From assembly GCA_035718275.1 (NCBI GenBank), contig DASTHI010000006.1, positions 124,001 through 188,000 on the forward strand: DNA of 64,000 bases. The letters are read 5' to 3'. The notes under the pieces were generated by a model that had not been told where the DNA came from, ran no database searches, and saw nothing but the letters and a program-made list of their open reading frames with translations. The DNA is from Pseudolabrys sp035718275 (GTDB lineage Bacteria; Pseudomonadota; Alphaproteobacteria; Rhizobiales; Xanthobacteraceae). Position 1 is the first letter of the stretch; each line of letters opens with the position of its first letter. The translations under genes and the position numbers were made by a program. This document shows positions 51,013 to 58,988 of this stretch, piece after piece.

Positions 51013-52278
51013 CTATTCTGCGTTGCGAAGCTCGCGGCCGTGCAGATGCAGCATCGGTGTTTGCCACGCCGCGGCTGGCTGCGGTGCGCGGACGTCCCGA
51101 TACGCCCGCAGCAGCACCGCAGCAAACAGCATGACTTGTGCCATCAGACCGAGCGGGACATCCGCGAGGCTGCCGGCGAGCCGCGAGAGCAATGGTGCAG
51201 TCCATACAAATGAGAGCGTCGAGATCTCGTAATCGTGGAATCCGTGCTCCAGGCAATGGCGGGCAAAGAACGCCAGCGCAATGCCGAGGATCATCAGGTC
51301 GTAGTCCAGGACGTAGGGCGTCGCGATCAATGTCGAGGCAGCCAGCGCGGCGGACTTCAGGTGGGAGGAGGACTTGCTGCGCGACACCCACACGAGCGCG
51401 ACGGCGACGGTCAAGGTGAGCGCGCATTGCGCCGCATAGGCCATTTCGATCGTGCCGCCCCACATTCGCACAGCCGAGAAGATGCTTTGAATGCGCTCCC
51501 ACCCGGTGCTGCCCGCTTCGAGCACGATCTCTCGGGTGAGCGCGGTGGAATCCAGGAATGCGAGCCAAACCTTGCTGCCGAAGGCCGCGGCTGTAGCGGC
51601 GCACAGTGCGATGACCGTCATGCCGGCGGCTGCGATCACGGCCCAGCGGCCGGTTGCCATCAGCACTATCGGAATGAGCAAGCCGAATTGCGGCTTGTAG
51701 GCAAGAAAGCCGATCAAGATGCCTGAAAGGATGGGACGGGAGTCGAGCAGCAGCAGAGACGAACCCAGCAGGGCCGCACTGATGAATCCATTTTGCCCGT
51801 GCCCGAAATTGATGAACACCGCAGGATAGGCAAGCGCGATGATCATCGCCATGCGTCGAGGGACGATGGCGCGGATTGTCATCAGATAAGCCGGAAGGGT
51901 TGCCGCCATCCACAAGGCCAGGGCCCAGCCATAAGGCAATAGTGCGAGTACCGCGGCGACGACAAGGAAGATCGGAGGATAATGCCAGCCGTAGAACGGG
52001 ACGTCGCGGCCGCCGAACGTGGCCTTCTCGACGGCATGTTCGATCTGCCAGTCGTAAGCCGCGGCGGCCTTGCCGGATAGAGTCAGCTTGCCTGCTGCAT
52101 AGACATTGCTGAAATCCGTCCCGATCGGCTTGTTGTTGCGATCGACCATGCCATCGGCGAGTGCGATCCATAGCACCACAGCAGCCGCGTAAATAATCAG
52201 CAGGATCGTGGCGTAGTCGCGCATCCGCGCGGCCGTGAGCCATGCACCGGTCCTGATCTGATCCCAGACGAACGCCAT
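51013..52278 (-). CDS. GT87/DUF2029 family membrane glycosyltransferase-like protein
   Basis: 421 residues with around ten transmembrane segments. A first periplasmic loop holds DGMVDRNNKPIGTDFSNVYA with the acidic residue typical of GT-C enzymes, followed by YGWHYPPIFLVVAAVLALLP. Later GHGQNGFISAALLGSSLLLL and GFLAYKPQFGLLIPIVLM are typical DUF2029 blocks. Mycobacterial relatives are polyprenyl-phosphate-mannose-dependent mannosyltransferases; here the donor and acceptor are unknown. Confidence 0.82.
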   Translation of the reverse strand: MAFVWDQIRTGAWLTAARMRDYATILLIIYAAAVVLWIALADGMVDRNNKPIGTDFSNVYAAGKLTLSGKAAAAYDWQIEHAVEKATFGGRDVPFYGWHYPPIFLVVAAVLALLPYGWALALWMAATLPAYLMTIRAIVPRRMAMIIALAYPAVFINFGHGQNGFISAALLGSSLLLLDSRPILSGILIGFLAYKPQFGLLIPIVLMATGRWAVIAAAGMTVIALCAATAAAFGSKVWLAFLDSTALTREIVLEAGSTGWERIQSIFSAVRMWGGTIEMAYAAQCALTLTVAVALVWVSRSKSSSHLKSAALAASTLIATPYVLDYDLMILGIALAFFARHCLEHGFHDYEISTLSFVWTAPLLSRLAGSLADVPLGLMAQVMLFAAVLLRAYRDVRAPQPAAAWQTPMLHLHGRELRNAE

Positions 52279-52491
52279 TTCCAGTCACAGTCGATTGAGA
52301 ATGCGCGCAATGAACTTAAGCCGGCCGCTTTAAGAGCTGGTTAGTTTCAGGGATGTGGGGCGAGCGCCGCCCGTATTGAGCAAACCGATCGGACCAATCG
52401 ATATTCTTCAAGAAAGGCCCTCTTGCTGGATTCAGGCGATGGCATTACGACACATGTGCCTCAAAGAGAGAGGCAGACCGGGAGATTCTCG

Positions 52492-53697
52492 ATGGCCTTT
52501 CTGGCCGACCAGCTCAAGCGCATTAAGCCATCGGCAACCATTGCCGTTACCGACAAAGCGCGTGCCCTCAAGCTGGCCGGCCGCAATGTCATTGGCCTGG
52601 GCGCAGGCGAGCCCGACTTCGACACGCCTGACAACATCAAACAGGCGGCAATCGAGGCCATTAAGAGCGGTCGAGCATCTAAATACACGAACGTGGACGG
52701 CATCGCCGAGCTCAAGGATGCGATTGTCAAGAAGTTCAAACGCGAAAACGGCCTCGAGTACAAAGCCAGCCAGATCACCGTAGGCACGGGTGGCAAGCAG
52801 GTCTTGTACAATGCGTTCGTTGCGACGCTCAACGCCGGGGACGAGGTCATTATCCCGGCCCCTTATTGGGTGAGCTATCCGGAGATGGTTTTGCTCGCGG
52901 GCGGTGAACCGGTTGAAGTCGCAACCACGCTCGAAAGCGGCTTCAAGATGTCGGCTGAACAGCTGGAGCGCGCGATAACGCCGAAGACGAAGTGGGTGTT
53001 GTTGAACTCGCCATCAAATCCAAGTGGCGCAGCCTATACGCGTGCCCAATTGAAGGCCCTCACGGATGTGCTGATGAAGCATCCGCACGTACATGTCATG
53101 ACCGACGACATGTACGAGCACCTCGTTTACGATGATTTCGTTTTCACAACGCCGGCCCAAATAGAGCCCGGACTTTATCCTCGCACGCTGACGATCAACG
53201 GCTGCTCGAAAGCCTATTGCATGACTGGCTGGCGCATTGGATATGCCGGTGGTCCGGAGCCGCTGATCAAGGCCATGGCGACTGTCCAGTCGCAGTCGAC
53301 GTCGAATCCGGCTGCGGTTTCGCAATGGGCAGCGGTCGAAGCCTTGAACGGGCCGCAGGACTTCATCGCGAAACACAACAAAATCTTCAAGGAGCGTCGC
53401 GACCTGGTCGTCTCGATGTTGAACCAGGCGAATGGACTGAAATGTCCCATGCCGGAAGGCGCCTTTTATGTCTATCCGTCCTGTGCCGGGGCGATGGGCA
53501 AGACAGCACCTAGCGGTAAGACGCTGGCCACCGACGAGGATTTCGTGACCGAACTGCTAGAGGCAGAAGGCATCGCGGTCGTCCAGGGCACCGCTTTCGG
53601 ACTAGGGCCTGCGTTCCGCATTTCCTACGCGACGAAGACCGAAGACCTCGAGGAAGCGTGCCGACGGATTCAGCGCTTCTGCGGCAATCTGAAATAG
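52492..53697 (+). CDS. aatA: Aspartate aminotransferase (class I)
   Basis: 401 residues from ATG 52492, after GGGAG. Family marks: GLGAGEPDFDTP, ASKYTNVDGIAELKDAI, NSPSNPSGAAYTRAQL, TDDMYEHLVYDDF and the PLP lysine Lys240 in GCSKAYCMTGWRIGYAGG, with the final substrate arginine in GPAFRISYATK. It interconverts aspartate/oxaloacetate with glutamate/2-oxoglutarate; rhizobial versions of this subgroup (AatA type) may also use prephenate. Standalone, divergent from the GT87 gene. Confidence 0.93.
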   Translation: MAFLADQLKRIKPSATIAVTDKARALKLAGRNVIGLGAGEPDFDTPDNIKQAAIEAIKSGRASKYTNVDGIAELKDAIVKKFKRENGLEYKASQITVGTGGKQVLYNAFVATLNAGDEVIIPAPYWVSYPEMVLLAGGEPVEVATTLESGFKMSAEQLERAITPKTKWVLLNSPSNPSGAAYTRAQLKALTDVLMKHPHVHVMTDDMYEHLVYDDFVFTTPAQIEPGLYPRTLTINGCSKAYCMTGWRIGYAGGPEPLIKAMATVQSQSTSNPAAVSQWAAVEALNGPQDFIAKHNKIFKERRDLVVSMLNQANGLKCPMPEGAFYVYPSCAGAMGKTAPSGKTLATDEDFVTELLEAEGIAVVQGTAFGLGPAFRISYATKTEDLEEACRRIQRFCGNLK

Positions 53698-54143
53698 CGG
53701 CAATCATCAATGGCGACGCATTCTGGGCCTTCGCTCGCCCAGTCATGCTGTGCTCGCAATATTACTGTCCAGGCAGGTGAGACTCTGCGCTGTCCAGCAA
53801 CTCAAATGGGTCGGTTTCAGCGCGAGCCGCGAGCCAGGTGAGGACTGGGACGGACCGCCTTCGCGGGCGACACGACACACTGCTCAAAGGCAGCATGCAT
53901 CCTTTTTCATCGATCATGTGCGCATTGAAGCGAGTATACCTGGCAGCCAAATCTCATCGTCTGTGGTCAAACGAACTCCACGAACGCATCGATGCGCGAC
54001 CACTTTCGATTTGAGTTTCGTCGAGTCCCGAATTTTCACGCAACGGCAAATTGTACACTTGCCAGTCGCGCGCCGGCCTGAGACGATGACAACTCAGGGC
54101 CGGGAAACCAGGTCCGACCTCCCGGCCGGCAAGGGAGGAAATT
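53698..54143 (+). other. 446-base region upstream of the EF-G-like gene
   Basis: No convincing gene; short frames on both strands lack ribosome sites and family likeness. The promoter of the EF-G-like gene should be here but no clear -35/-10 pair stands out. A hairpin (54098-54127) and GGGAGG (54133-54138) lie at the 3' end. The length suggests a long leader or an unseen small RNA. Confidence 0.4.
54098..54127 (+). promoter_or_regulatory. Hairpin in the leader of the EF-G-like gene
   Basis: GGCCGGGA (54098-54105) and TCCCGGCC (54120-54127) form a perfect 8-bp stem. The 3' arm ends six bases before the GGGAGG ribosome site. It could modulate translation initiation. No T run follows, so it is not a terminator. 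Confidence 0.4.
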
Positions 54144-56192
54144 ATGGGACAAAACGGCACGGGTCCCAGGGGTCCACGGTGTATCGCGCTGGTGGGCCCA
54201 TTTCAAAGCGGCAAGACCACGTTGCTGGAAGCGATACTCGCCCGTACCGGTGCAGTTCAGCGGCAGGGAACCGTTGACGCAGGTACAACCGTCGGCGATG
54301 CGAGCCCGGAGGCACGCGACCACAAGATGAGCGTGGATGCAGCCTTCGCCACGACCACCTTCATGGGCGACAGCTATACCTTCGTCGATTGTCCCGGTTC
54401 CATCGAATTCATCCATGACATGCGCAGCGTTCTGCCTGCGGTTGACGCCGCGGTCGTCGTCTGTGAAGCCGACGAAAAGAAGGTGCCGCAACTTCAGCTC
54501 ATCTTGCGCGAGTTGGAGGATCACAACATTCCGCGTTTCCTGTTTCTCAACAAGATCGACAAGGCCGACAAGCGGGTGCGAGAAACCATCAAATTGCTGC
54601 AGCCGGCTTCGCGCGCACCGCTTCTGTTGCGGCAAATCCCGATCTGGAACGGGGACATTATTTCCGGCTTCGTCGATCTCGCGCTCGAACGCGCTTACGT
54701 CTATCGGGAGCATGCGCCGTCTGAGATCGTCGAGTTAAAGGGCGAGGACCTCGACCGCAAAAAGGAAGCGCGCTTCACAATGCTCGAGACGCTCGCCGAT
54801 CACGACGACCAATTGATGGAGCAGCTGCTCGAGGATATCGAACCTCCCAGGGACAAGGTTTTTGACGATCTCGCCAAGGAGTTGCGTGACCGGATAGTCT
54901 GCCCTGTGCTGCTCGGTGTCGCAGCCCGCAGCAATGGCGTATTGCGGCTCCTCAAGGCGTTGCGGCACGAAGCGCCGGTCGTCAGCGAGACTGCACAGCG
55001 GCTGGGGGTGAAAGCCGGCAATGATGCCGTGGCCCTCGTGCTCAAGACCTTCCACACGACCCACGGCGGGAAGATGTCGATCGCGCGGCTCCTCGCCGGG
55101 CAGGCCGGCGATGGAACCACAATGACGACGGCCGCGGGGGATGCCGGCCGGGTGTCGGGCGTTTTCAAGCTTATGGGTCAACATTTTGAGAAACGCGCTC
55201 AGGCGACGACAGGAGAGACGGTCGCCTTTGGCAAACTCGACAATGCAAGGACCGGCGATACGCTTTCGTCAGGCAAGCAGCCGCATCCCGCGGTCGCGGA
55301 TGTAAAGCCCTATCCTCCCGTCCTCGCAATCGCGGTGCAGGCCAAGGAGCGCAAGGACGACGTCAAGCTCGGTCCTGCCTTCACCAAGCTCACCGAGGAG
55401 GATCCCTCGCTGACGGTGGTGCACAATGCCGAAAACCACGAGGTGGTCATCTGGGGGCAGGGCGAAATGCATCTGCGCGTCGCGACCGAGCGGCTTTCAG
55501 GCCGTTTCGGTGTTCCCGTCTCGACGCGCCCCCCGTCGGTTGGATACCGCGAGACCATTCGAAAGCCGATCACGCAACGCGGCCGGCACAAGAAGCAATC
55601 GGGCGGACATGGCCAGTTCGGCGACGTAGTGCTCGAGATCAAGCCGCTGCCGAGGGGAGCCGGCTTCAAATTCGAAGACAGGATCACCGGCGGAGTCGTG
55701 CCTCGCAATTACATTCCTGCCGTTGAAGAGGGCGTGATTGACGCGCTCAAGCACGGACCGCTGGGTTTTCCGGTTGTCGATCTCTCCGTCGCGCTGATCG
55801 ATGGCTCGTATCACACAGTCGACTCGTCGGATCAGGCGTTCCGCACGGCGGGCCGCATCGGAATTGTCGAAGGACTCCCCCAGTGCCAACCGGTTCTGCT
55901 GGAACCCATTCACCTGGTTGAAATCGTCTGCCCCAGCGAAGCCACCGCAAAGATGAATGCAATTCTTTCCGGTCGCAGGGGACAGATCCTCGGTTTCGAC
56001 ACTCGGGAAGGATGGAATGGCTGGGATGTCGTGCGTGCGCAGATGCCGGAAGCGGAGATCGGAGACCTGATCATTGAAGTCCGATCCGCGACTGCCGGCG
56101 TCGGGTCGTTTGTCTTTAAATTCGATCACATGGCGGAGCTCACAGGCCGAACCGCCGACCAAATCGTCGCGGCAAGGCGTGCGGCGGAATAG
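54144..56192 (+). CDS. Elongation factor G-like GTPase (EF-G paralogue)
   Basis: 682 residues. P-loop GPFQSGKTT (18-26) and G4 NKID (136-139) are intact, but G3 reads DCPGSIEF (82-89) instead of DTPGHVDF, so the catalytic histidine is replaced by serine. The usual G2 effector region is not recognisable. Domains II-V are EF-G-like (VSGVFKLMG; TRPPSVGYRETI; GRHKKQSGGHGQFGDVVLEI; AVLMEP-type block VLLEPIHLVEIVCP). It is shorter than true EF-G (about 690-700) but complete. Such proteins are likely EF-G-like translation or ribosome factors with slower or altered GTP hydrolysis. Start ATG 54144 has GGGAGG upstream. Confidence 0.88.
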   Translation: MGQNGTGPRGPRCIALVGPFQSGKTTLLEAILARTGAVQRQGTVDAGTTVGDASPEARDHKMSVDAAFATTTFMGDSYTFVDCPGSIEFIHDMRSVLPAVDAAVVVCEADEKKVPQLQLILRELEDHNIPRFLFLNKIDKADKRVRETIKLLQPASRAPLLLRQIPIWNGDIISGFVDLALERAYVYREHAPSEIVELKGEDLDRKKEARFTMLETLADHDDQLMEQLLEDIEPPRDKVFDDLAKELRDRIVCPVLLGVAARSNGVLRLLKALRHEAPVVSETAQRLGVKAGNDAVALVLKTFHTTHGGKMSIARLLAGQAGDGTTMTTAAGDAGRVSGVFKLMGQHFEKRAQATTGETVAFGKLDNARTGDTLSSGKQPHPAVADVKPYPPVLAIAVQAKERKDDVKLGPAFTKLTEEDPSLTVVHNAENHEVVIWGQGEMHLRVATERLSGRFGVPVSTRPPSVGYRETIRKPITQRGRHKKQSGGHGQFGDVVLEIKPLPRGAGFKFEDRITGGVVPRNYIPAVEEGVIDALKHGPLGFPVVDLSVALIDGSYHTVDSSDQAFRTAGRIGIVEGLPQCQPVLLEPIHLVEIVCPSEATAKMNAILSGRRGQILGFDTREGWNGWDVVRAQMPEAEIGDLIIEVRSATAGVGSFVFKFDHMAELTGRTADQIVAARRAAE

Positions 56193-56220
56193 TGTGTGCG
56201 ATCGCCCGACGCCCTGCCTC

Positions 56221-56748
56221 CTACTGAGACAACGGATGCCCGTGCTCGGGCATCCGCGATTTGCGATCATTGTCGTTTTCGCCTGACGTGTCCCGCCGGA
56301 CCTGCTGCTTGGCAGGAACAATCGTAATTTCGCCGCTCGCCTCAAGAATGGCGAACTTGATCTGATCCAGGCGCTCAAGGCCATGCAACCGGCGTGCGGC
56401 TTCCAGAATGTTTTCCTCGACCAGCCGCGCCTTGCGCAGTCGTGCGGTCATGAGATTACCATTCTCGACCAGAAGGCTGGGCGTAGAATTGAAAACGCGG
56501 CGCAGCCATGGCGACTTCAATTCCAGCAGCGACAAGGCGATCTCGATTGTAACGAAAGTCGCCACCAGGATCAGCGCGTTCGTCAGTGAATAGTCCTGTC
56601 CCGTGATGGCGCGCTGGGTCGATCCTCCGATGATGAGGAAAAGGATGAAATCGAACGCGGTCATTTCGCCCAGTGTCCGCCGACCCGAAATCCGGATGAT
56701 TGCCCAGAGGACGAAGTAGACGATGCACGCCCTGATCACGCTATCCAT
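56221..56748 (-). CDS. DUF421 (YcaP/YetF-like) membrane protein
   Basis: 175 residues. Three N-terminal transmembrane segments (about 4-19, 32-45, 57-75) with the family motif RISGRRTLGEMTAFDFILFLI, followed by a soluble domain LVENGNLMTARLRKARLVEENI. YetF/YcaP proteins are of uncertain function, some linked to stress or germination. Its start is six bases after the stop of the gene upstream, and both are expected to be transcribed from the EcfG-type promoter at 57.3 kb. The 3' end contains a hairpin that may serve the convergent EF-G-like gene. Confidence 0.88.
   Translation of the reverse strand: MDSVIRACIVYFVLWAIIRISGRRTLGEMTAFDFILFLIIGGSTQRAITGQDYSLTNALILVATFVTIEIALSLLELKSPWLRRVFNSTPSLLVENGNLMTARLRKARLVEENILEAARRLHGLERLDQIKFAILEASGEITIVPAKQQVRRDTSGENDNDRKSRMPEHGHPLSQ
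56233..56256 (+). terminator. Perfect hairpin downstream of the EF-G-like gene, inside the DUF421 coding end
   Basis: CGGATGCCCG (56233-56242) and CGGGCATCCG (56247-56256) form a perfect 10-bp stem with a TGCT loop, about 41 bases after the EF-G-like stop. It encodes part of the C-terminus of DUF421 on the other strand. No T run follows, so termination is likely but not certain. Confidence 0.45.
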
Positions 56749-56754
56749 GGCGAC

Positions 56755-57249
56755 TCACGGATAAACAAACACACGAAAATTGAATCCGGACCCATCATCG
56801 GCGCGTGCGTCGATATTGATGCTTCCGTACCGGCGTGGATGCGCCCAGATCACGATTTGGCTTTCCTTGTTGGCTTCGGTTGAAAATGTCATGCCCAGCC
56901 CGCCGTCATCGAAAGCGCTTTGCAACGGGGTCGGAAAAATACCGGTTATTTCGAACGCATCCTGGAATTCGCGATTGAGATGAAGCCGGCGTTCAGCATT
57001 TGCTGCCGGAGCGAACAGGAAAGTGAAGGAGGCCAGCTTCGTGACCCGCTGAAAACGGTCGTATTGGACCTTCATCTCATCACTGCCGGCCGTTTGCCTG
57101 CTCAGCGGACCGCCGCCGAACAGGCCGAGAAGCGCCGCGAGGACGATGACGACGAGAGCCACCCAGCCGATGCGTTCCACGACCCAGGTACGGCGCTGAA
57201 ACGCAATGTGCTCCTGTATCGGGTATTTCCGGCTGGCGAATTCGTCCAT
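56755..57249 (-). CDS. Hypothetical single-pass membrane protein, EcfG-controlled
   Basis: 164 residues from ATG 57249. A basic N-terminus (FASRKYPIQEHIAFQRRTWVV) precedes one transmembrane helix (ERIGWVALVVIVLAALLGLF, about 25-45). The rest is a periplasmic-type domain rich in beta strands, ending IDARADDGSGFNFRVFVYP. No family recognised. It is first in an operon with DUF421 and has an EcfG-type promoter 25 bases upstream, so it should be induced by general stress. Confidence 0.7.
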   Translation of the reverse strand: MDEFASRKYPIQEHIAFQRRTWVVERIGWVALVVIVLAALLGLFGGGPLSRQTAGSDEMKVQYDRFQRVTKLASFTFLFAPAANAERRLHLNREFQDAFEITGIFPTPLQSAFDDGGLGMTFSTEANKESQIVIWAHPRRYGSINIDARADDGSGFNFRVFVYP

Positions 57250-57273
57250 GCCGATATCCTTTGGGCTGGTAGA

Positions 57274-57299
57274 AACGTCTGGCGCGCGGACAGGGTTCC
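57274..57299 (-). promoter_or_regulatory. EcfG (general stress sigma factor) promoter
   Basis: On the minus strand GGAAC (57299-57295), a 17-base spacer, then CGTT (57277-57274). This is the consensus for EcfG/SigT-type sigma factors of alphaproteobacteria (GGAAC, 16-17 bases, CGTT). It lies 25 bases upstream of the ATG 57249 of the membrane protein that heads the DUF421 operon. No second site of this quality was found in the other intergenic regions I checked. Confidence 0.75.
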
Positions 57300-57379
57300 T
57301 CTCGCATATCCGTGACTTGCCAGTGAGCGCGCCAGCCCGTAGGTCTGCGGGAGGAGGCAATACCGGGAGGATTCGGCTC

Positions 57380-58351
57380 ATGAACGTCATTCGCCGCCGC
57401 GGCTGGGACCTTTCCGACCGTCTGGCCACGCCGCAGCATCTGGTTTTCAGCCGCAGGCGGTTGCTGGCCGGCGGCATCAGCACGTTTGCCCTGGCACCAT
57501 ATGCGGCAAGTGCCCAGCGCGTGTCCGATCTTTCCAAGCTGTCCGATCCGACGGCGGATCTCTATCCGGCAAAGCGAAATGAGAAATACGGACTGGATCG
57601 TCCCATCACGGATGAAAAGATCAACGCGCACTACAACAATTTTTACGAATTCAGCTCGTCAAAGGACGTCGCCGCACTGGCACAGCGTCTTCCGCTCCGC
57701 CCATGGACAGTCAAGATCGACGGTATGGTCGAAAAGCCGATTGAGATCGGCATCGATGATTTGATCAGGAAGATGACGCTTGAGGAACGAACCTATCGTC
57801 ATCGCTGCGTGGAAGCCTGGAGCATGGCCATTGCATGGACCGGTTTCCCGTTTGCAAAGCTCGTGGATTTTGCGCGGCCACTCGGCTCCGCCAAATATGT
57901 GCGAATGGAAACCTTCAACGACCCGAAGGTTGCGCCTGGCATGCGCCAGCCATGGTTTCCGTGGCCCTATATCGAAGGTCTCACAATCGCCGAGGCAACC
58001 AATGAGCTTGCATTCCTCGCGACAGGAGCCTACGGGCATCCGATGGCGAAGCAGCATGGCGCGCCGCTGCGTCTCGCAGTCCCATGGAAGTATGGATTCA
58101 AGTCCATCAAGTCGATCGTGCGCTTCTCCTTCACGGACAAAAGGCCGAAAGGAATGTGGGAAGCGCTGCAATCGTCCGAATACGGCTTCTGGGCGAACGT
58201 AAATCCGGCAGTTCCTCATCCGCGCTGGAGCCAAGCGACGGAAGAAGTGATCGGTACGGGAGAACGGCGCCCCACGCTTATTTTCAACGGCTATGGCGAG
58301 TACGTGGCCGACCTGTACAAGGGCATGGAAGGCGAGCGTCTCTGGGCATGA
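57380..58351 (+). CDS. msrP: Protein-methionine-sulfoxide reductase catalytic subunit
   Basis: 323 residues from ATG 57380, preceded by GGGAGG. A twin-arginine signal (FSRRRLLAGGISTFALAP) exports it folded with molybdopterin. The molybdenum ligand is Cys143 in TYRHRCVEAWSMAIAW. Further YedY-type blocks are WPYIEGLTIAEATNELAF, PMAKQHGAPLRLAVPWKYGF and NPAVPHPRWSQATEE. MsrP repairs oxidised methionines in periplasmic proteins, receiving electrons from the haem protein MsrQ. No msrQ gene is adjacent here. It depends on the molybdopterin pathway started by moaD/moaE at 2 kb. Confidence 0.94.
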   Translation: MNVIRRRGWDLSDRLATPQHLVFSRRRLLAGGISTFALAPYAASAQRVSDLSKLSDPTADLYPAKRNEKYGLDRPITDEKINAHYNNFYEFSSSKDVAALAQRLPLRPWTVKIDGMVEKPIEIGIDDLIRKMTLEERTYRHRCVEAWSMAIAWTGFPFAKLVDFARPLGSAKYVRMETFNDPKVAPGMRQPWFPWPYIEGLTIAEATNELAFLATGAYGHPMAKQHGAPLRLAVPWKYGFKSIKSIVRFSFTDKRPKGMWEALQSSEYGFWANVNPAVPHPRWSQATEEVIGTGERRPTLIFNGYGEYVADLYKGMEGERLWA

Positions 58352-58422
58352 GCATCCCGGTCAGCTAGGCATCTGCCCGGCTGCGGGAGTATATGTGGTG
58401 CAGGGAAACCTTGGGGGTTTCG

Positions 58423-58983
58423 ATGTCCACACAACAATCCATTGGCATAGCGGGCGCGCTGCGTGAGCATTGGGTTCTGTTTCTCATCGAAGGCATTGTC
58501 CTGGCGATTTTGGGCGTACTGGCGGTCCTGGTCCCGGCTATTGCAACCATTGCAGTCGCCATCCTATTCGGCTGGCTTTTTCTCGTGAGCGGCGTCGTCG
58601 GGCTATTCACGACATTCTGGATGCGTCAGGCACCCGGCTTCTGGTGGTCACTGGTTTCCGCCATTCTCGGCATCCTGGTCGGCGTGCTTCTGCTGGCCCG
58701 CCCGTTGGGCGGCGCCCTGTCGCTGACCCTGCTTCTGATCGCATTTTTCATCGTCGAGGGTGTGGCCTCGATCATGTTCGCCCTTGATCACAAACGCGAA
58801 CTCTCCGGCCGCTGGGGCTGGATGCTGGTCAGCGGCATCATTGATCTCGTGCTGGCCTTGATGCTGTTCGCCGGACTTCCGAGCACCGCTACCTGGGCGT
58901 TGGGCTTGCTTGTGGGCATCAACATGATCTTTGGAGGCGCGGCGCTGATCGCGATGTCATTGCACGCGCGCAATCTGGCCTAG
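58423..58983 (+). CDS. HdeD family membrane protein
   Basis: 186 residues from ATG 58423, with GGGGGTT upstream. Six transmembrane segments are arranged in pairs, with ALREHWVLFLIEGIVLAILG at the start, then FWWSLVSAILGILVGVLLLAR and GWMLVSGIIDLVLALMLFAG. This is the HdeD/DUF308 pattern. E. coli HdeD is an acid-resistance protein at high density; here a stress role is only inferred. It follows msrP by 71 bases and converges on tctA. Confidence 0.88.
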   Translation: MSTQQSIGIAGALREHWVLFLIEGIVLAILGVLAVLVPAIATIAVAILFGWLFLVSGVVGLFTTFWMRQAPGFWWSLVSAILGILVGVLLLARPLGGALSLTLLLIAFFIVEGVASIMFALDHKRELSGRWGWMLVSGIIDLVLALMLFAGLPSTATWALGLLVGINMIFGGAALIAMSLHARNLA

Positions 58984-58988
58984 ATTGC

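Noticed and set aside
50993..52288. 431-codon frame on the minus strand over the GT87 gene
   Set aside because: Same strand but another frame, Arg/His-rich translation without hydrophobic pattern; the GT87 frame at 51013-52278 has clear membrane segments.
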